Below, in pieces: positions 12,901 to 28,250 of a stretch of DNA of 64,000 nucleotides (position 1 is the first letter of the stretch; each line of letters opens with the position of its first letter). The DNA comes from Chondrosia reniformis (taxonomy: Eukaryota; Porifera; Demospongiae; Chondrillida; Chondrillidae). Position numbers and translations under genes: made by a program. Below the pieces are notes generated by a model. It ran no database searches and had not been told where the DNA came from. It saw only the letters and a program-made list of their open reading frames with translations. The stretch spans positions 6,882,001 to 6,946,000 of the forward strand of contig OX359190.1 of NCBI GenBank assembly GCA_947172415.1. The letters run 5' to 3'.

Positions 12901-13339
12901 GGATAAATGTTTATAGGTTGCACTAGTTAGTCAATGTCACAATTGCATGTTATTCTTGTATTTTAAAACTTCAGGGAAAACACATGGTAAGAAATGATTG
13001 GAGTAAGTGCCCTAAGTGTCAGTTGCCAGCACTTTTTTCAGAGTTTAAGAGGTAAAGATTTAAGAATTAGCAGAGTACAACTTAACACTATAAAACTGAT
13101 AAGAACTCTTTATATAAGTCTGTATTGAAAGGCTTCAGCTTCCACTTCAAAAGGCGAAGGGTTTTGGTTTAACAGTTATGAACCTGCTTCATTTCAATCA
13201 CATTTTATGTATTGTTTATTTTTCAATCATTAGTCTTCTGGAAGTCAACCCAGTTTGTCCTATGTGCCATGAGGAAGTTATGGTAACAGACATTGCAAGA
13301 GAGGAAGAAGACTTAGAAAGTTCTGAACTTTGTTATTAG
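960..13339 (+). CDS. WDR19: WDR19 / IFT144, intraflagellar transport complex A subunit (3' part, 19 exons)
   Basis: IFT-A core subunit needed for retrograde transport and membrane-protein entry in cilia. Only the C-terminal 768 residues are in the window; the WD40 half is off the left end. Exons: 960-1127, 1396-1458, 1524-1659, 1836-1897, 2011-2121, 2204-2313, 2875-2991, 3089-3164, 3230-3453, 3982-4071, 4156-4243, 4836-4982, 5177-5329, 5454-5595, 5794-5955, 6154-6304, 12721-12844, 12975-13051, 13234-13339. All have GT/AG borders, phases agree, and the total is 2307 nt (769 codons). The product is a TPR-like helical array (for example [25 protein letters not shown]) ending in a zinc-binding tail with paired CxxC motifs: CPFC, CQEC, CPKC, CPMC. 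The order and wording match vertebrate WDR19 from memory throughout. The stop is TAG at 13337. The intron 6305-12720 is unusually long and transposon-filled. No frameshift was seen, so the gene looks functional. Exact borders are hand-placed. Confidence 0.93.
6305..7485. other. Start of the 6.4 kb WDR19 intron
   Basis: Intronic sequence with no convincing exon. From about 6890 the minus strand shows short broken coding-like stretches that may belong to the degenerate retroelement to the right, but nothing identifiable. The plus-strand open frame at 7121-7333 is low-complexity (Leu/Ser/Phe-rich) and I do not regard it as a gene. Confidence 0.5.
7487..7684 (-). pseudogene. Unidentified retroelement-like ORF fragment
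   Basis: A 65-residue open stretch on the same strand as the reverse-transcriptase remnant to its right. The peptide is rich in Gln, Lys and Leu ([20 protein letters not shown]) with a helical, coiled-coil-like look. It could be a rearranged gag-like piece, but it lies 3' of the RT on the minus strand, which is not the usual gag position. No family recognised. Confidence 0.25.
7862..8225 (-). pseudogene. Degenerate reverse-transcriptase fragment (DIRS/YR-retrotransposon-like)
   Basis: Reading the minus strand and allowing frame changes, RT palm landmarks appear in order: [14 protein letters not shown] (about 8213-8170), [25 protein letters not shown] (about 8040-7990), then [21 protein letters not shown] and [12 protein letters not shown] (about 7955-7862). 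GLRSAP-IFN-DALEWI blocks are typical of DIRS-type and related retroelement RTs. At least one frameshift and one stop break it, and the YxDD block is not present downstream. It lies in the WDR19 intron, antisense to the gene. Confidence 0.7.
8487..8640 (-). pseudogene. hAT-like transposase fragment (DUF4371/ZMYM-like)
   Basis: The minus strand reads [20 protein letters not shown] followed by EEFLGLY, a well-known block of the DUF4371 region in hAT-derived transposases. A stop and a frame change lie just upstream (TIMADKC is in another frame). Both ends are missing. Immediately downstream on the same strand is the RT remnant, so unrelated elements have been joined by nested insertion or deletion. 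No intact domain and no terminal repeats were found. Confidence 0.65.
9414..9880 (+). mobile_element. Diverged member of the TAGTACTCTA-GTAGGGATGGC nonautonomous family
   Basis: Begins with GAGTACGGTAGTACTCTA followed by GTAGGGATGGC, as do the copies at 33,980 and 34,013. The interior keeps the order seen there: GGGAATAGGCTA, a GAACGCG block, then a GACGCCATTTT block near the right end. A (TTA)n tract lies at 9663-9690. No coding potential. Probably a nonautonomous DNA transposon; superfamily not determined. Confidence 0.55.
10185..10782. mobile_element. MITE with perfect 28 bp terminal inverted repeats
   Basis: Left arm 10185-10212 (GTACATGTCACAAGTTCCTT + ACGGAATT) and right arm 10755-10782 are exact reverse complements. 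The interior is rich in GGAATTCCG-type and CCTCGGATTC-type short repeats (10560-10640) and is itself interrupted by a 113 bp hairpin element. It is inserted in the Tigger-like element 10027-10960. Confidence 0.8.
10342..10454. mobile_element. 113 bp hairpin MITE nested inside a MITE
   Basis: Arms 10342-10378 and 10418-10454 (37 bp each, GGTAATCACCGCATACGTTC... against its complement) pair with about one mismatch around a 39 bp loop. It is the innermost layer of a nest: WDR19 intron, then Tigger-like MITE, then 28 bp-TIR MITE, then this element. Confidence 0.75.
11046..11412. repeat. GGGGCGCC palindrome repeat block with 15 bp flanking inverted repeat
   Basis: Two palindromes of the form GGGGCGCC-N-GGCGCCCC occur: near 11055-11072, followed by CTATATTGTTTTCAGAAATT, and at 11370-11386. 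The second sits between AAGTAGTTCGAGTTT (11350-11364) and its exact complement (11398-11412). Related palindromes followed by the same ATTATGTTRA motif occur near 9342 and 30507, so this is a dispersed family of GC-rich hairpins in an AT-rich genome. Confidence 0.6.
11413..12720. other. Rest of the WDR19 long intron
   Basis: AT-rich sequence without a recognisable exon or transposon domain. It has scattered TATATA tracts and a second AACTCGAACTACTT copy near 11813, matching the arm at 11398-11412. It ends at the acceptor TTAAATATTAG before the exon at 12721. Confidence 0.5.
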
Positions 13340-13735
13340 ATTATGCTGCACATCTAAAAGACCACAATATATTCTAGAGTACAGACCGTGGGGTCGGAAG
13401 TAAATATAACATTAGATAATAGTACATTTTGAATGACGTTACCGACGTATAGACTGTAGCCACTCACGCTTTTAATCGCAAAGTGTTCTTTGACTGCTTA
13501 ATAAGGACGCCATATGTCAGATCCCTTTGTTGATTAATACATTCCCAAGTTTTCAAGCTTGTAATTTAGTAAAACCTGTGGCACTTGCCAAGAAAACTAT
13601 GGTCTCCAGTTTGATCCTTCGATGAATATTTGCCTCTATACGTAACCATGAAATACGTGGGTTGAATTTATATAGTAGAATATATATACTTTGACCTCGT
13701 TAATAGACTTACTGTCGAAGAATGCTAATAAAGTA

Positions 13736-18698
<4,963 letters not shown>

Positions 18699-19181
18699 AA
18701 TAAATGTCTCATTAGAGCGCACTACAAGTTTCTAGTAATTTCAGTTATATATTTTAATTATAATAAACCATATATATATACATACGTATAACCGATGTTT
18801 CTATTGGACCTTAAAAAGACTCTGAGATACAATTAATTTATTATTTTCTGTAATTTTGGTGGTATAATAATATTGTAAAATTAAAAATATGAAATAAAAC
18901 GAGTTAAACCCCTTAACGTTTGTATACTTTGTAAACATTTGTAAATATTAAAAAATAAAGTCAAACATAAGGATGACAATGTTTGCAACAGTGATTAGTT
19001 CATGGTACAAGTAGGATGAATTAAAAGTCACATACATATAGCTACCTGGCAATGGCCTCATTTCAAACCCATTTTAGGTACAATCAACAAATGAAGCATC
19101 CATCAGTGGGACGATGTGTTAATTGGTTTGAAAATTTTACTTACGTATATACGTACGTGTACTTCTTTATTATATTCAATA
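18699..19181. other. 3' flank of the kinase gene
   Basis: An AATAAA hexamer lies directly after the stop (about 18699) and others near 18760, 18893 and 18953, so polyadenylation probably occurs within this stretch. No coding sequence was seen. Confidence 0.5.
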
Positions 19182-19662
19182 TTGTACACTAAACATTATA
19201 GTTTTGTGGGATTACATACGTATATATATATATATACACATCTTTGTTAGATTCCTACAAAGTATATGAAAAAAATGATAACCTTTGTAGGCAATTGTGA
19301 TTTATAAATTTCTAACTTCCTACTGTAGTGATTTGACATACTATCTTGAATATTCCTCCCTGAATTAAAATGTTTTTTTTTTCCAGCAATTCCTACTTAT
19401 AGAGAGAACTACTTTATTCTTTAAAATCAATAAAAAGTTGCCTTGCCTTGTGTCTTCAATTTTGGACACATGTACAGTAATTGTCCTATCTACATACATA
19501 CATAATTCATAAACAAATATGCTTATACGTATAGGGATCATCAGTGAATGAAATCTAGGTTTACCCCACCTACTCATGTCTTCAGAAGGTTTCAAAAAGT
19601 TGATGGGTTGAACTTAATGGGAACCAGAGTCTCCCCTTAGCCACTCAAAAGGTTAACATTGA

Positions 19663-19906
19663 TTGGGCCATAGACAGCGCTTTTATCCTTAATATATATA
19701 CAGTGCAATTTACAATATGCTAAGGTATTCTAAATAAATAAATATATAATTTAAATAATTAAATAATTCATATGGCTCCAAGAAAGGACCTAGAAACAGA
19801 ATGGGCATATTATCATAAAGTTAAGGTATAAAACTCATTTTAAATTAAGAGATTTTTAATTTAGGCCTCCGTTATATATATACGCATAGGACTCATCAGT
19901 ATGGCA
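19663..19906 (-). other. Hammerhead-like repeat interrupted in its stem II loop
   Basis: The two flanks match the hammerhead-like motif at 48471-48518: GCCATACTGATGAGTCC (minus, at 19905-19888) and GCTGTCTATGGC (minus, about 19678-19667). About 185 bp of unrelated sequence lies in what would be the stem II loop. The outer stem GCCATA/TATGGC pairs fully here, where the other copy has a U-G wobble. The GAAAC segment has decayed to TAAAAGC. Presumably inactive. Confidence 0.55.
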
Positions 19907-20249
19907 TACAATTGAAGTCAGAGTAACTAGTCTGCTAATAGGTACTCTGAAAAGCTGAAAAGCTTTTGATTTCCTCTGATGTCTGTTGTTCTTTTGTTAT
20001 AACAGCTACCAAAGAAACAGATGGATTTTTAGATATTATAACTTACAGATAAGAGTAAAGAGTACACTGATAACTTTTGATAATGCATGAAATAATATAT
20101 TATATACGCACATTCATATACAATATGTATACATACAGTATATTGTTGGGGTAAAGGAATATTTGTATGTCTACGTACATGTAGAAAAAATTGTTGTAAC
20201 ATATATATATTTTACACCTATTGCTTACTCCTATATGTATGTGTATATT

Positions 20250-20468
20250 ATGGAGGAGGTTAGACATTCACTAGGCAACCACTACTTTTGTATTGCCAGG
20301 AGGAATTCAGGACAACCAAAAAATTGTAAAGAAAACACTTATACATTTACTGTAAATAACAGAAGTGGCATGACTACTCTTATAATGTTAGCCAAATTCT
20401 TCTCAAGAAAAGGAATAAAATTTTTCACTTTCAATGACCAACAATTCCAAACAGAGCATTATATATAG
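20250..20468 (+). pseudogene. Frameshifted copy of a small ORF seen at 49299-49574
   Basis: The peptide from MEEVRHSLGNHYFCIARRNS onward is nearly identical to the ORF at 49299-49574 up to NNRSG. A 7 bp difference then changes the frame, and a further 1 bp difference follows. Function unknown. It could be an unrecognised exon rather than a gene; the frame is intact only in the other copy. Confidence 0.35.
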
Positions 20469-21451
20469 ACGAGTAACAACTGATAAAACCCTTGTTAGTA
20501 ATGAAACAGTGAATTAAGGATGCTATATACATAGTTTTTTTCTATAAATATTTCATAGCTGCTAAAATGTAATAATACGAGCACCCATTATGGCAAATGT
20601 TTATACAGACACATGCAAATAAGGTAATTTACATGTGCACTTGCATAGATATTCTTGTTGGTATGGTATATGGTGTGCAGTACATCATGTTTTAACAATC
20701 AAAGTACTTCAAGTTTGTCAAGCAACTCTAACTGTATACAAAGATTATTGGAAGAATATACGTATACCTTTATCAATTTTTGGCTTCCAACCTAAGGACC
20801 ATCCATTGATCTTCTAAGTATTCATAAAGAATACTTAGTCTACCTATTTTTAGGTGGGTGCATCTTATTGAAACATTATATGTACAGATCTAGACCTACA
20901 TATCTCAGACAATACTGAATTGGTTCATTGTCTAACTGGGACTTTTAAAGAAGCAAAACCCTGTAAGAATGTACAAACCAGGCCTTGGTGGTGAAGGAGC
21001 TAGCCAGTCACAGCCATAAAATTCCACATGCATGAAGTTTAATTCAGAACTAAATTTTTAACATGTACACTTCTGTTTCATTTGTGAACCTTTTAATTCA
21101 AATTACTAATTCAAGAATCAAACTTCAACTTCTTGTACTCTGGAGTCCCAGGGCAGGTGTTACAGAAATATCAGTATGTCACAGTAATACTAGGCTTATA
21201 TTATAGGTTATGTGTGTATATAATATCTAATTATAATTTAATATCTGAACACTTCAAATTGTCAAATAAATGATAAATGAAGTGGTTGATTCATGGACAT
21301 GTAGACAGAAATATTAATAATTACCACATGTGTTTTCATTTTATCAATTTAATTATTAATAGTATACCCATATGAATTAGGGACTAATGTTAGTTGTTCT
21401 GAGCTACAGATCTAGATCTGTGAATCAATTTTCTAGACAATTTAGAGGAAA

Positions 21452-21529
21452 AAATCACAAGTTTCATAAAACATGAAACCTACCTATATATATATAGGTA
21501 GGTTTCATGTTTTATGAAACTTGTGATTT
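21452..21529. repeat. 78 bp perfect palindrome
   Basis: AAATCACAAGTTTCATAAAA... reads into its own reverse complement with the centre at 21490/21491 and virtually no loop (39 bp arms). It lies 465 bp upstream of the membrane-protein gene and inside the 1.5 kb segment missing from the second duplication copy. Confidence 0.9.
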
Positions 21530-21993
21530 ATATGTTAGAAACATTTTGAACTACCAGATTTCAAACATTTAAAGTGTATATTATACCTGAAAGATTAATT
21601 CATTTTATAGGTGTCAACGTTTTGACATTTCCTACTTAATAACACTTTTTTACACATTGAAACATGGCCACTCAAAAGGTTTCAAGGGTTTCTTCTTGGA
21701 TAAAACATGGGATTTAGCCCGGTGAATATTGAAAGGGCTGGAATTCTTTTTGAAATAGAAATATATGTATATATGCCTACTGGTAAGCTACAAACATACA
21801 TACATGTGCATGCATAAACATAACTATGAATTGTAGAATATGTAAAAATGTTAGAGTTTACTGTACATTCACTGTTTTTTACTTCATAATATTCCATTTT
21901 CAGTCTATGCGTATATATATATACAGTGCAGAGGCATCATACACACGTTAGTTCCAGATTATATAAAAAGGTTTTGAGACTGGAATAAGTGAA

Positions 21994-23629
21994 ATGCAAG
22001 GTTATTCAAACTGGATGAAATTCCATTTCCGAAGTAGTTGCTTTCTATTGCTTCTATTGGCATGGTCCTGTGTGACAAGAGGGGTTGAAAACGACAGCAA
22101 ACAGAAATGTAGTTACAAACAAAACTTGATAACACTTGTAAAAAACACGAGTGAATATTTACATGATTACTTTGGAAGGCCTATGAATGAAGATAAAATG
22201 TTTAAAGGAACAATTCAGATTTTCCACTTGAAAATGATTAATGAGACAAAATTTACTAATGTGCCATCAACAGAAGAAGCTTGCTGTCAGTGGAACAGTG
22301 AAGGATGCCATGTCTATGTTTGGTTCAGAAGGTTCTACTTCTTGTTAATATCTCCAATAGACCTAAAAGCATTCAGTTTTCTGCTATCAAAATCTTATGT
22401 AAAATATCTACCACAAAGTTTCTGTATTAGCATTCCTTCAGAGTATCATAAAAAATGATAACCCTTACAGACAATGTGAGTCGTAAAACTTGATTTATTT
22501 GTATGTATATGTATATATTGTATATAGCTAGCGATCTGACATAATTTTTTTAATCTAAGAAGGCCATATATGTTTCATATATATATATACATTAATTAAT
22601 TCAATTAATTGCTTTGGCTAATGTTCTTTCCTATATTAGGAGTGTGAACAAATACTAATACCTTACCAGCCAACATGGTATGAAGGACATCCATATCAGC
22701 TAAGTTATGAATTATTTTTGCAATCAAATTCTAGATGGAAGGGTATCATACAATTTCAAGCTTTAATTCTTGGCATAACAATTATTAGCAGTATTCTGAC
22801 AATGAAAGCATTTAATAAATGGGGAAGAAGGATGATCACAATTGCTTCAAGTACTAAGAATAACTCAAAAGTATTCACTCAATTTAAGTTATTTTGGTGG
22901 TTAACCACATTATTATCAATTGGATTTCACAGTGGTATCACAATGAAATCCATTCATCTTCTTGGTACACATGAAGAATACTATCCAGAGTATTTTCTTC
23001 CTGAGTCTGTATTAAAACTTTTGTCTTTGTTGGTAATGCTGATCATCTTCTTATGTGAATATCCATATGTCTACAGTATTATTAGTACATCAAGGCAGAG
23101 CAGATTTAGCTATAAAGATGTAAGGAATCTTAAACTAGCAAAATTTAGAGATTTAATCTCTTGTCATTTATCAGCTCTTGGTTGGGCAGGCATGTGTTAT
23201 GGTATTCAGATGTTTGCCTTAGGAATGGTGTATATTGTAGTATCTTTCTTTGCTAATCCTCTCGATGTCTTCATCGGTACTATGGGTGCAATACTAATCG
23301 CTACAATTTCTGTTATTATTATCCATGAGCTTTACCAAATGATCCGACATCCAAAGTACTGCTGCCATTGCAAGAATCATTTTAAAATTTTATTCTGTGT
23401 TGCTGTTGCATTATTTTATTTTGGTCTAGCCAGTTGCCTCTTTCTCCTACTGAAGCACTACCAGGACCTCTCTCCTCTGCTGGACAGTACTAAATTGGTT
23501 CAATATCTGATATCATCAGCTTGCATTGCCTTACTTGGATATTTTGGAAAAAATAAGATTAATGAAATTTTGAAGGAAAGTGAAGACAGTAATAGAGGTC
23601 TTACTAGCTATGGACTTGTTAGTGTTTGA
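21994..23629 (+). CDS. Predicted secreted/multipass membrane protein, unknown family (2 exons)
   Basis: Exon 1 (21994 to about 22398) starts with a clear signal peptide (SSCFLLLLLAWSCVTRG) followed by an extracellular Cys/Asn-rich stretch with NTS, NET and CCQWNSEGC. Exon 2 is 22640-23629 (acceptor CTATATTAG), beginning ECEQILIPYQPTWYEG. Joined in phase 0 they give about 464 residues. Exon 2 has about 7-8 hydrophobic segments (e.g. ALILGITIISSIL, LLSLLVMLIIFLC, GTMGAILIATISVIII, ILFCVAVALFYFGLA, YLISSACIALLGYFG) and a CCHCKNHF loop, with a hydrophilic tail ending GLVSV. The donor GTAAAA at 22399 is weak and is the least certain point; a stronger GTGAGT at 22475 follows an in-frame stop. I recognise no family. 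The ectodomain plus seven-helix-like layout recalls a receptor, but no signature motif was seen. Confidence 0.65.
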
Positions 23630-23879
23630 TTAACAAAAGGTTGAGAATAATAATGTATGCATAGTGCCAGTTTGAGTACTTGTGTTTGCAATGTGCTCAG
23701 ATAAATTATGTACATTTATCTCTATATTGTGTTTTTATATAACTGAACTGTTGACATTACCCTTCTTGTAAATCATATGAAAAGATATTGCAATATTAAA
23801 TAATTAAAATGAAAATCAAACCACAAGTATTATGTACTGTATATTATATATAAAATATTGATAATTGGAATATTTGCCT

Positions 23880-24660
23880 CTTTCAAATGCAAAAGGAGAC
23901 AAATAACAAGCAAGGTTTTGGAGATTCATGTACCGGCTACCATTCCTCGTCCAACGGAAACAACAAATCTGCAAATGGATCAGTTCCAAATGGTGTTCAA
24001 AAGCCCAACAATTTGATGACAGTGGGGAGAATGCCCCAATTAGTGTAAAAGGTAGTAACCAGAGTATAGAAAACAAAGACGAAAAGCCCCCACTCTTAAA
24101 TTTGAACCTAAAAACTGACAATGAGACTGGCTTGTTGAGGAAACCAAGAGATCTCCAAAACTTATCAGATAATGCAGTGTCCCTCCCTACTGACCTCAAC
24201 CTTGCAGAAAGCTCTTGTGGGACTCCTGAGACACCCATCACCAACTGGGAGTACGATATGTTTAAGGACAACCTTCAACAGTCACCAGAAAAAACTATAA
24301 AATGGGAGTTGCTCTAATGTCTCAAACTTCAGACTATCCTGATATAGTCATTAGGAGGGAAAAGCCCTTCTCAAATCTGTCCCAAAACTTCAGTCCAGTA
24401 TGTGATATTAAGAGAGAAAGTACCCTATCCAAAGGCTCTACCCACTATATAAGGTATTCATCACCTCGTGATCAGAGACATGACAGTTATTTGCCTCAGC
24501 AATTACCTCGAACATGCACCAGAAGGGTTTTCCCCTAGGGAAACCAAAAGAGATAGTGGACTGTCCCAAGGCTCTCTCAACGTTGTCCTGGGGTCTATCA
24601 ATGAGAAGGATCCGAGACGCTTCAACACTCCTTCCACCATCCGCAACACCTCCTAACCTG
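23880..24660 (+). pseudogene. Broken coding-like region, possibly retroelement ORF
   Basis: Several overlapping open stretches change frame (23928-24317, 24302-24538, 24468-24656). They encode polar Ser/Pro/Asn-rich peptide such as KPRDLQNLSDNAVSLPTDLN and CGTPETPITNWEYDMF. The pattern suggests one ORF broken by small indels. It precedes a LINE 3' fragment on the same strand, so an upstream part of the same retroelement is plausible. No domain recognised. Confidence 0.35.
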
Positions 24661-24780
24661 AGATGTCAAGAAGATGGTCGACTACCCTTCATCATTGGGC
24701 ACAGTCAGACCAGTTTGACTAAAACTGATAGTTTTGACTGCTAAAGGTGTCGCTCCATACATATGTCCATGTGATCCATC

Positions 24781-25278
24781 ATGTATGATAGATCACAATT
24801 CCTTAGTCATGCAATGCAACTTAAAAATAAATTAGCCTTACAAGACTGGACCTTAAGACTAGACACTATAGACAAAAACAATAGATCCAGGGTCAGGTTA
24901 GCTGACTACAGGCTCATTAAGAGAACACCTTCAACCGATGACTATATAAGGACCAGTAATTTTAATAAAAGGAGAGTCCTGGCAGCCCTGAGGTGTGGGT
25001 GCCTCCCTCTCGAAATTGAGAAGGGCATATTAAGACACCCTAAGGTTGATCTGGAGAGTAGGATTTGCCAGCTGTGTAACTGTGGTGCAATAGAGGACTC
25101 CACTCATTTTATTACAACCTGTCCAGCTTTCAATCATATAAGATGTAATCTTTTTGCTGAGTGCTCACTTTTATCCCCTAACTTCTACTCTTACACAAGT
25201 ATCCAAAAAACACTTCATCCTAACATATCCAAATCAAAAGACCTCAAATTATATTTACAGTATGTATATTCATCGTAA
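24781..25278 (+). pseudogene. Non-LTR retrotransposon (LINE) C-terminal fragment
   Basis: A 165-residue open stretch ends with the block that follows the RT in many LINE ORF2 proteins: ALRCGCLPLEIEKG, then CQLCNCGAIEDSTHFITTCP, a CxxC-H-C zinc-knuckle-like motif. The stop is near 25278. No RT core precedes it in frame, so this is a 5'-truncated remnant. Confidence 0.7.
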
Positions 25279-25500
25279 ATCTCTCACTTATTCTCATTAA
25301 TTTTTGTTCCATAAAGGTTTATATATATATAATACACACCCTTCCTGCATGGCCCTGGAAATGTATAGCCCCTACCAGTGACTTGTAAACCCACCATGGG
25401 TTGGGCTTTCCTGACTGATTTGTTTTTCAGAATAGCATGTCACATTAATAAATATCATCATTATTATAATATTATTATCATAGTAATGACAGAAATGCAT

Positions 25501-25830
25501 ACAGTGGAACCTCGCTTAACGACCACCTCAGTATTAAGACCACCTCAAAATTGCAACATATTTTTTGGTCCCTAGTAATTCTTGTAACTCGCGCTGTACT
25601 TTAGGTAATCAGACCACCTTGGAATTCACTTTTGCGACCACTATTTTTGGACCGATATTAAAATAACTGGCAAAAAACCTTGGTATAACGACCAGGTGTA
25701 AAAACAAAGTTTGAGTTCCGGTCGTCGCCAATGCCATATTTCATAGAAAACGTTTGTGCAAGCTTTACCTTAGTAAAAGTGCTTTCTAAATCCCTTTCAC
25801 TGGTTCAATGCTCATCGTTAAAGAAGAAAA
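25501..25830 (+). mobile_element. Pogo/Tigger-type terminal fragment
   Basis: CAGTGGAACCTCGCTTAACG starts a run of GACCACCT/GACCACTA repeats typical of Tigger-like MITE ends. The opposite end was not identified, so this is likely truncated by the neighbouring element at about 25,850. Confidence 0.5.
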
Positions 25831-25869
25831 AGCTTATTTTAAGGTAGAAAATGAAAGCCAGCCGAGTGT

Positions 25870-26655
25870 CCGCATTTTGATGGCACTATAACAGTGATTG
25901 GCACATCTAGAAAAAGTAATAAAACAAGAAAGTGAGGCTAACATTGCCAAAGAGTCATACTGAAACTTAACTATACAATTCACTTCTATGTTTGGGCGCA
26001 TCATGTATATAGGGATCGATGCACCTAATGATATATTAGAGAGCTCTAAATTAAAAAAATGGCGTCCGAAAAAATCCCAAATTTATTAAGTATGTTTTCT
26101 ACCATCCTTCAACATTCAGTTTATATATTAAAGGGTCCATAATCGTTAAGAATACGACTGTATATAGGCCCTGCAAAGCGACTAAGTAATTCGATCGCGG
26201 GTGGTGGCAGTACCACAAATATTTCTAACTCGATTTATTTATTTTATATAGTACAGAGACTTTGAAACTCAATTAAAAATTGCGTTAGAAGAGGCCCAAA
26301 ATTTGGAACTTTCAAAAGTAACACGCTTCGGATGGAGCGCGTTGAAATCTAGGTTAGCCTTCCCTAGATCGGAAACATTCATGACGATTTAGTTTTTGTA
26401 TGTACCTGCATAAGTTTGCATGTTTGCGCTAGATCACTTGAAAAAAGAAGAATGAGGAATTTCGGAATTTGGCCTATTTCGGGTTAACCACTTTGCGAAG
26501 GTTGTAGAGCATTGAAACATGTTTGGTGTTTAGATAAGCATGCAAAAACGACTGCAAACACTCGAATGCAACCGAAAATCCCATCGTTGTTGATTTATGA
26601 GGTGTTAATTGATTTCGACTATCCCTACTTAGAGAATACTGCCGCTCTCTCTGAT
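25870..26655 (-). mobile_element. Member of the GTAGGGATGGC family, reverse orientation
   Basis: The minus strand matches 33,560-34,860: the 26,600-26,640 end (CTATCCCTACTTAGAGAATA) corresponds to GTACTCTAAGTAGGGATGG. The middle keeps GGCCTATTTCGG, AACGCGCT (in reverse), CGATCGCGGGTGGTGGCAG and GGACCATAATCGTTAAG in matching order. The 25,870-26,010 part matches the arms of the palindromes at 34,768-35,135. No coding capacity. Confidence 0.65.
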
Positions 26656-26740
26656 ACAGTATCTAGTGCCATATGTACCTATATATACATGTTATATCAA
26701 TTGTACTCTTTCTCATGTTTATAATATTATGCTAATTGAG

Positions 26741-27615
26741 GTTTACTGAAGGTGTGCAGAAACCACAATTGTGAAGTTGGTGCTGTTTGCAGATGATGTG
26801 ATGATGCTAGCGGAAAAGAGTGAAGACATGGAAAGAAATCTGACTGAGATGAAAAAGGCAATGGACAACTGGGGCATGAAGATACACTGGGGAAAGACAA
26901 AGGTGATGATGGTTAGTAGAACAGGGGATGATTGCAAGTGCATGAATGTTGATGGACAGGATATTGCACAAGTGGAGGAGATGAAGTACCTAGGAGTAAT
27001 GCTGAGTGCAAGCGGAAGATGTGATGACGAAATTGAACAAAGAATTGGAGCAGCAGCAAATGTTGTTGGAGCAATGAGGAAGCAGGTGCTGGTTAGAAGA
27101 GAGCTGAAAAAATCAACAAAACTGAGAGTGTACAATGCTATGGTTCTACCCACACTGCTATATGGCTGTGAAACATGGACAATGCAGCAACGACATGTGA
27201 GCAACCTGCAAGCCCTATATAGAAATGAGATACTTAAGGAGAGTGCATGGAGGAACACGTTTAGACAGGGTTAGAAATGAAGTTATAAGGAGAGCACTGA
27301 GGCAAGATGCAGTACTTGACGTTGTAAAGGTAAAGCAGATTGCTTAGAGAGAGAAGATAGAACAGATGGATAATGAGAGACAGGTAAAAAGAGTGTTTGA
27401 GGAGGAAGCAGTGGGGAGGAGACCTAGAGGGCGACCAAGAAAGAGATGGCATGAGAATTTTAAGTAATAATTAGTATTTGTACATTACAACTGTTGACAG
27501 ATATAGAGTATTTATCTTTTTTTGCCATGTTAACTACTGTGTTTGTGTATATTATGTGTACAGGCTATCCCCTGCAAAGGGGATAAAGCCCATGGGTGAC
27601 TGATTAATTGATTGA
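26741..27615 (+). pseudogene. Non-LTR retrotransposon RT fragment with 3' tail
   Basis: An open stretch of about 500 nt encodes the RT catalytic region LVLFADDVMMLAEKSEDMER (FADD box), KYLGVMLSA and LPTLLYGCETWT. After a frameshift near 27230, other frames continue to GRRPRGRPRKRWHENFK, a common C-terminal end of this LINE type, with stops near 27345. The tail ends in TGATTAATTGATTGATTGA, a short-repeat 3' terminus. 5'-truncated and inactive. Clade not assigned. Confidence 0.85.
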
Positions 27616-27619
27616 TTGA

Positions 27620-28250
27620 ACATTTTCAATCCAGTTACATAACTCATTAAAAACCTATTATATGTACAATGTAATACATGTTTTTAAACTGATTGAAATG
27701 CAGAACATGCACACTGTGAGAGAATTTTACAAATTAAATGGTAGGATATACCATATTGAATCATCAGATATAACAAGCACCACTGACTCCATGGTTACTG
27801 TTCTGTCTCTTTCTTGCATGATTTTCTCCTTTCTGAGAGACTATGTACTTGTATGTAGGCCTACCTACTTCACCTGTTGTTGTGTAAAGGTCCTTTAGTA
27901 TAGCATGGCAGGTCCAACCAATACATTATATATAATGCCACACTAAAGCAACACTAATCCAAAGGAACATGTGACTAGATAATACTGGAAGTTCATCCGA
28001 AGTGCCATTTTGAGTGCTACATCCGCCGAGATCAAAGAGAATACCACCATGCATACAGGCGTTGCTATAGTTGCAATCACATTTTTGATAGTAGAAAATA
28101 CGAGTGACACGTTTCAGTTACAAAGTTAGTTTTTCGTTTCTTTGTTTGCTCAATGTCCTAAGATAAAGTGAGTTTATTTATTCATTCAGTTTCTCGTAGA
28201 AGTGGGTGTTACTATATAGACTCGCAGTCGCTAACCTTTCACCAGTCAAA
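27620..28250. other. Region without clear gene
   Basis: AT-rich. It contains an open stretch at 27662-27898 with no recognisable similarity, and sequence that may be the 5' flank of the small ORF at 28251. I see no transposon ends. Confidence 0.4.

Larger units (their letters stand above)
19182..23835 (+). repeat. Segmental duplication, copy 1 (contains the membrane-protein gene)
   Basis: From TGTACACTAAACATTATAG (19182) to AACCACAAGTATTATGTACT (about 23820-23839) this matches 47991-51370 at high identity. Differences: the second copy lacks about 1.5 kb (21239-22758 here), carries the 23,630-23,720 region inverted, and has its own insertion at about 48591-48779. This copy carries an extra piece at about 19700-19885. 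The unit holds the gene at 21994-23629. Confidence 0.85.

Noticed and set aside
19530..19550. CTGATGA on the minus strand (also at about 48,350)
   Set aside because: No GAAAC block follows within a plausible stem II distance, so it is only a partial core.
22459..22480. Strong GTGAGT donor at 22475 for the membrane-protein exon 1
   Set aside because: An in-frame stop at 22456 precedes it, so it cannot end the coding exon in the open frame.
26743..27258. 171-residue minus-strand ORF
   Set aside because: It is the antisense shadow of the LINE reverse-transcriptase fragment on the plus strand.
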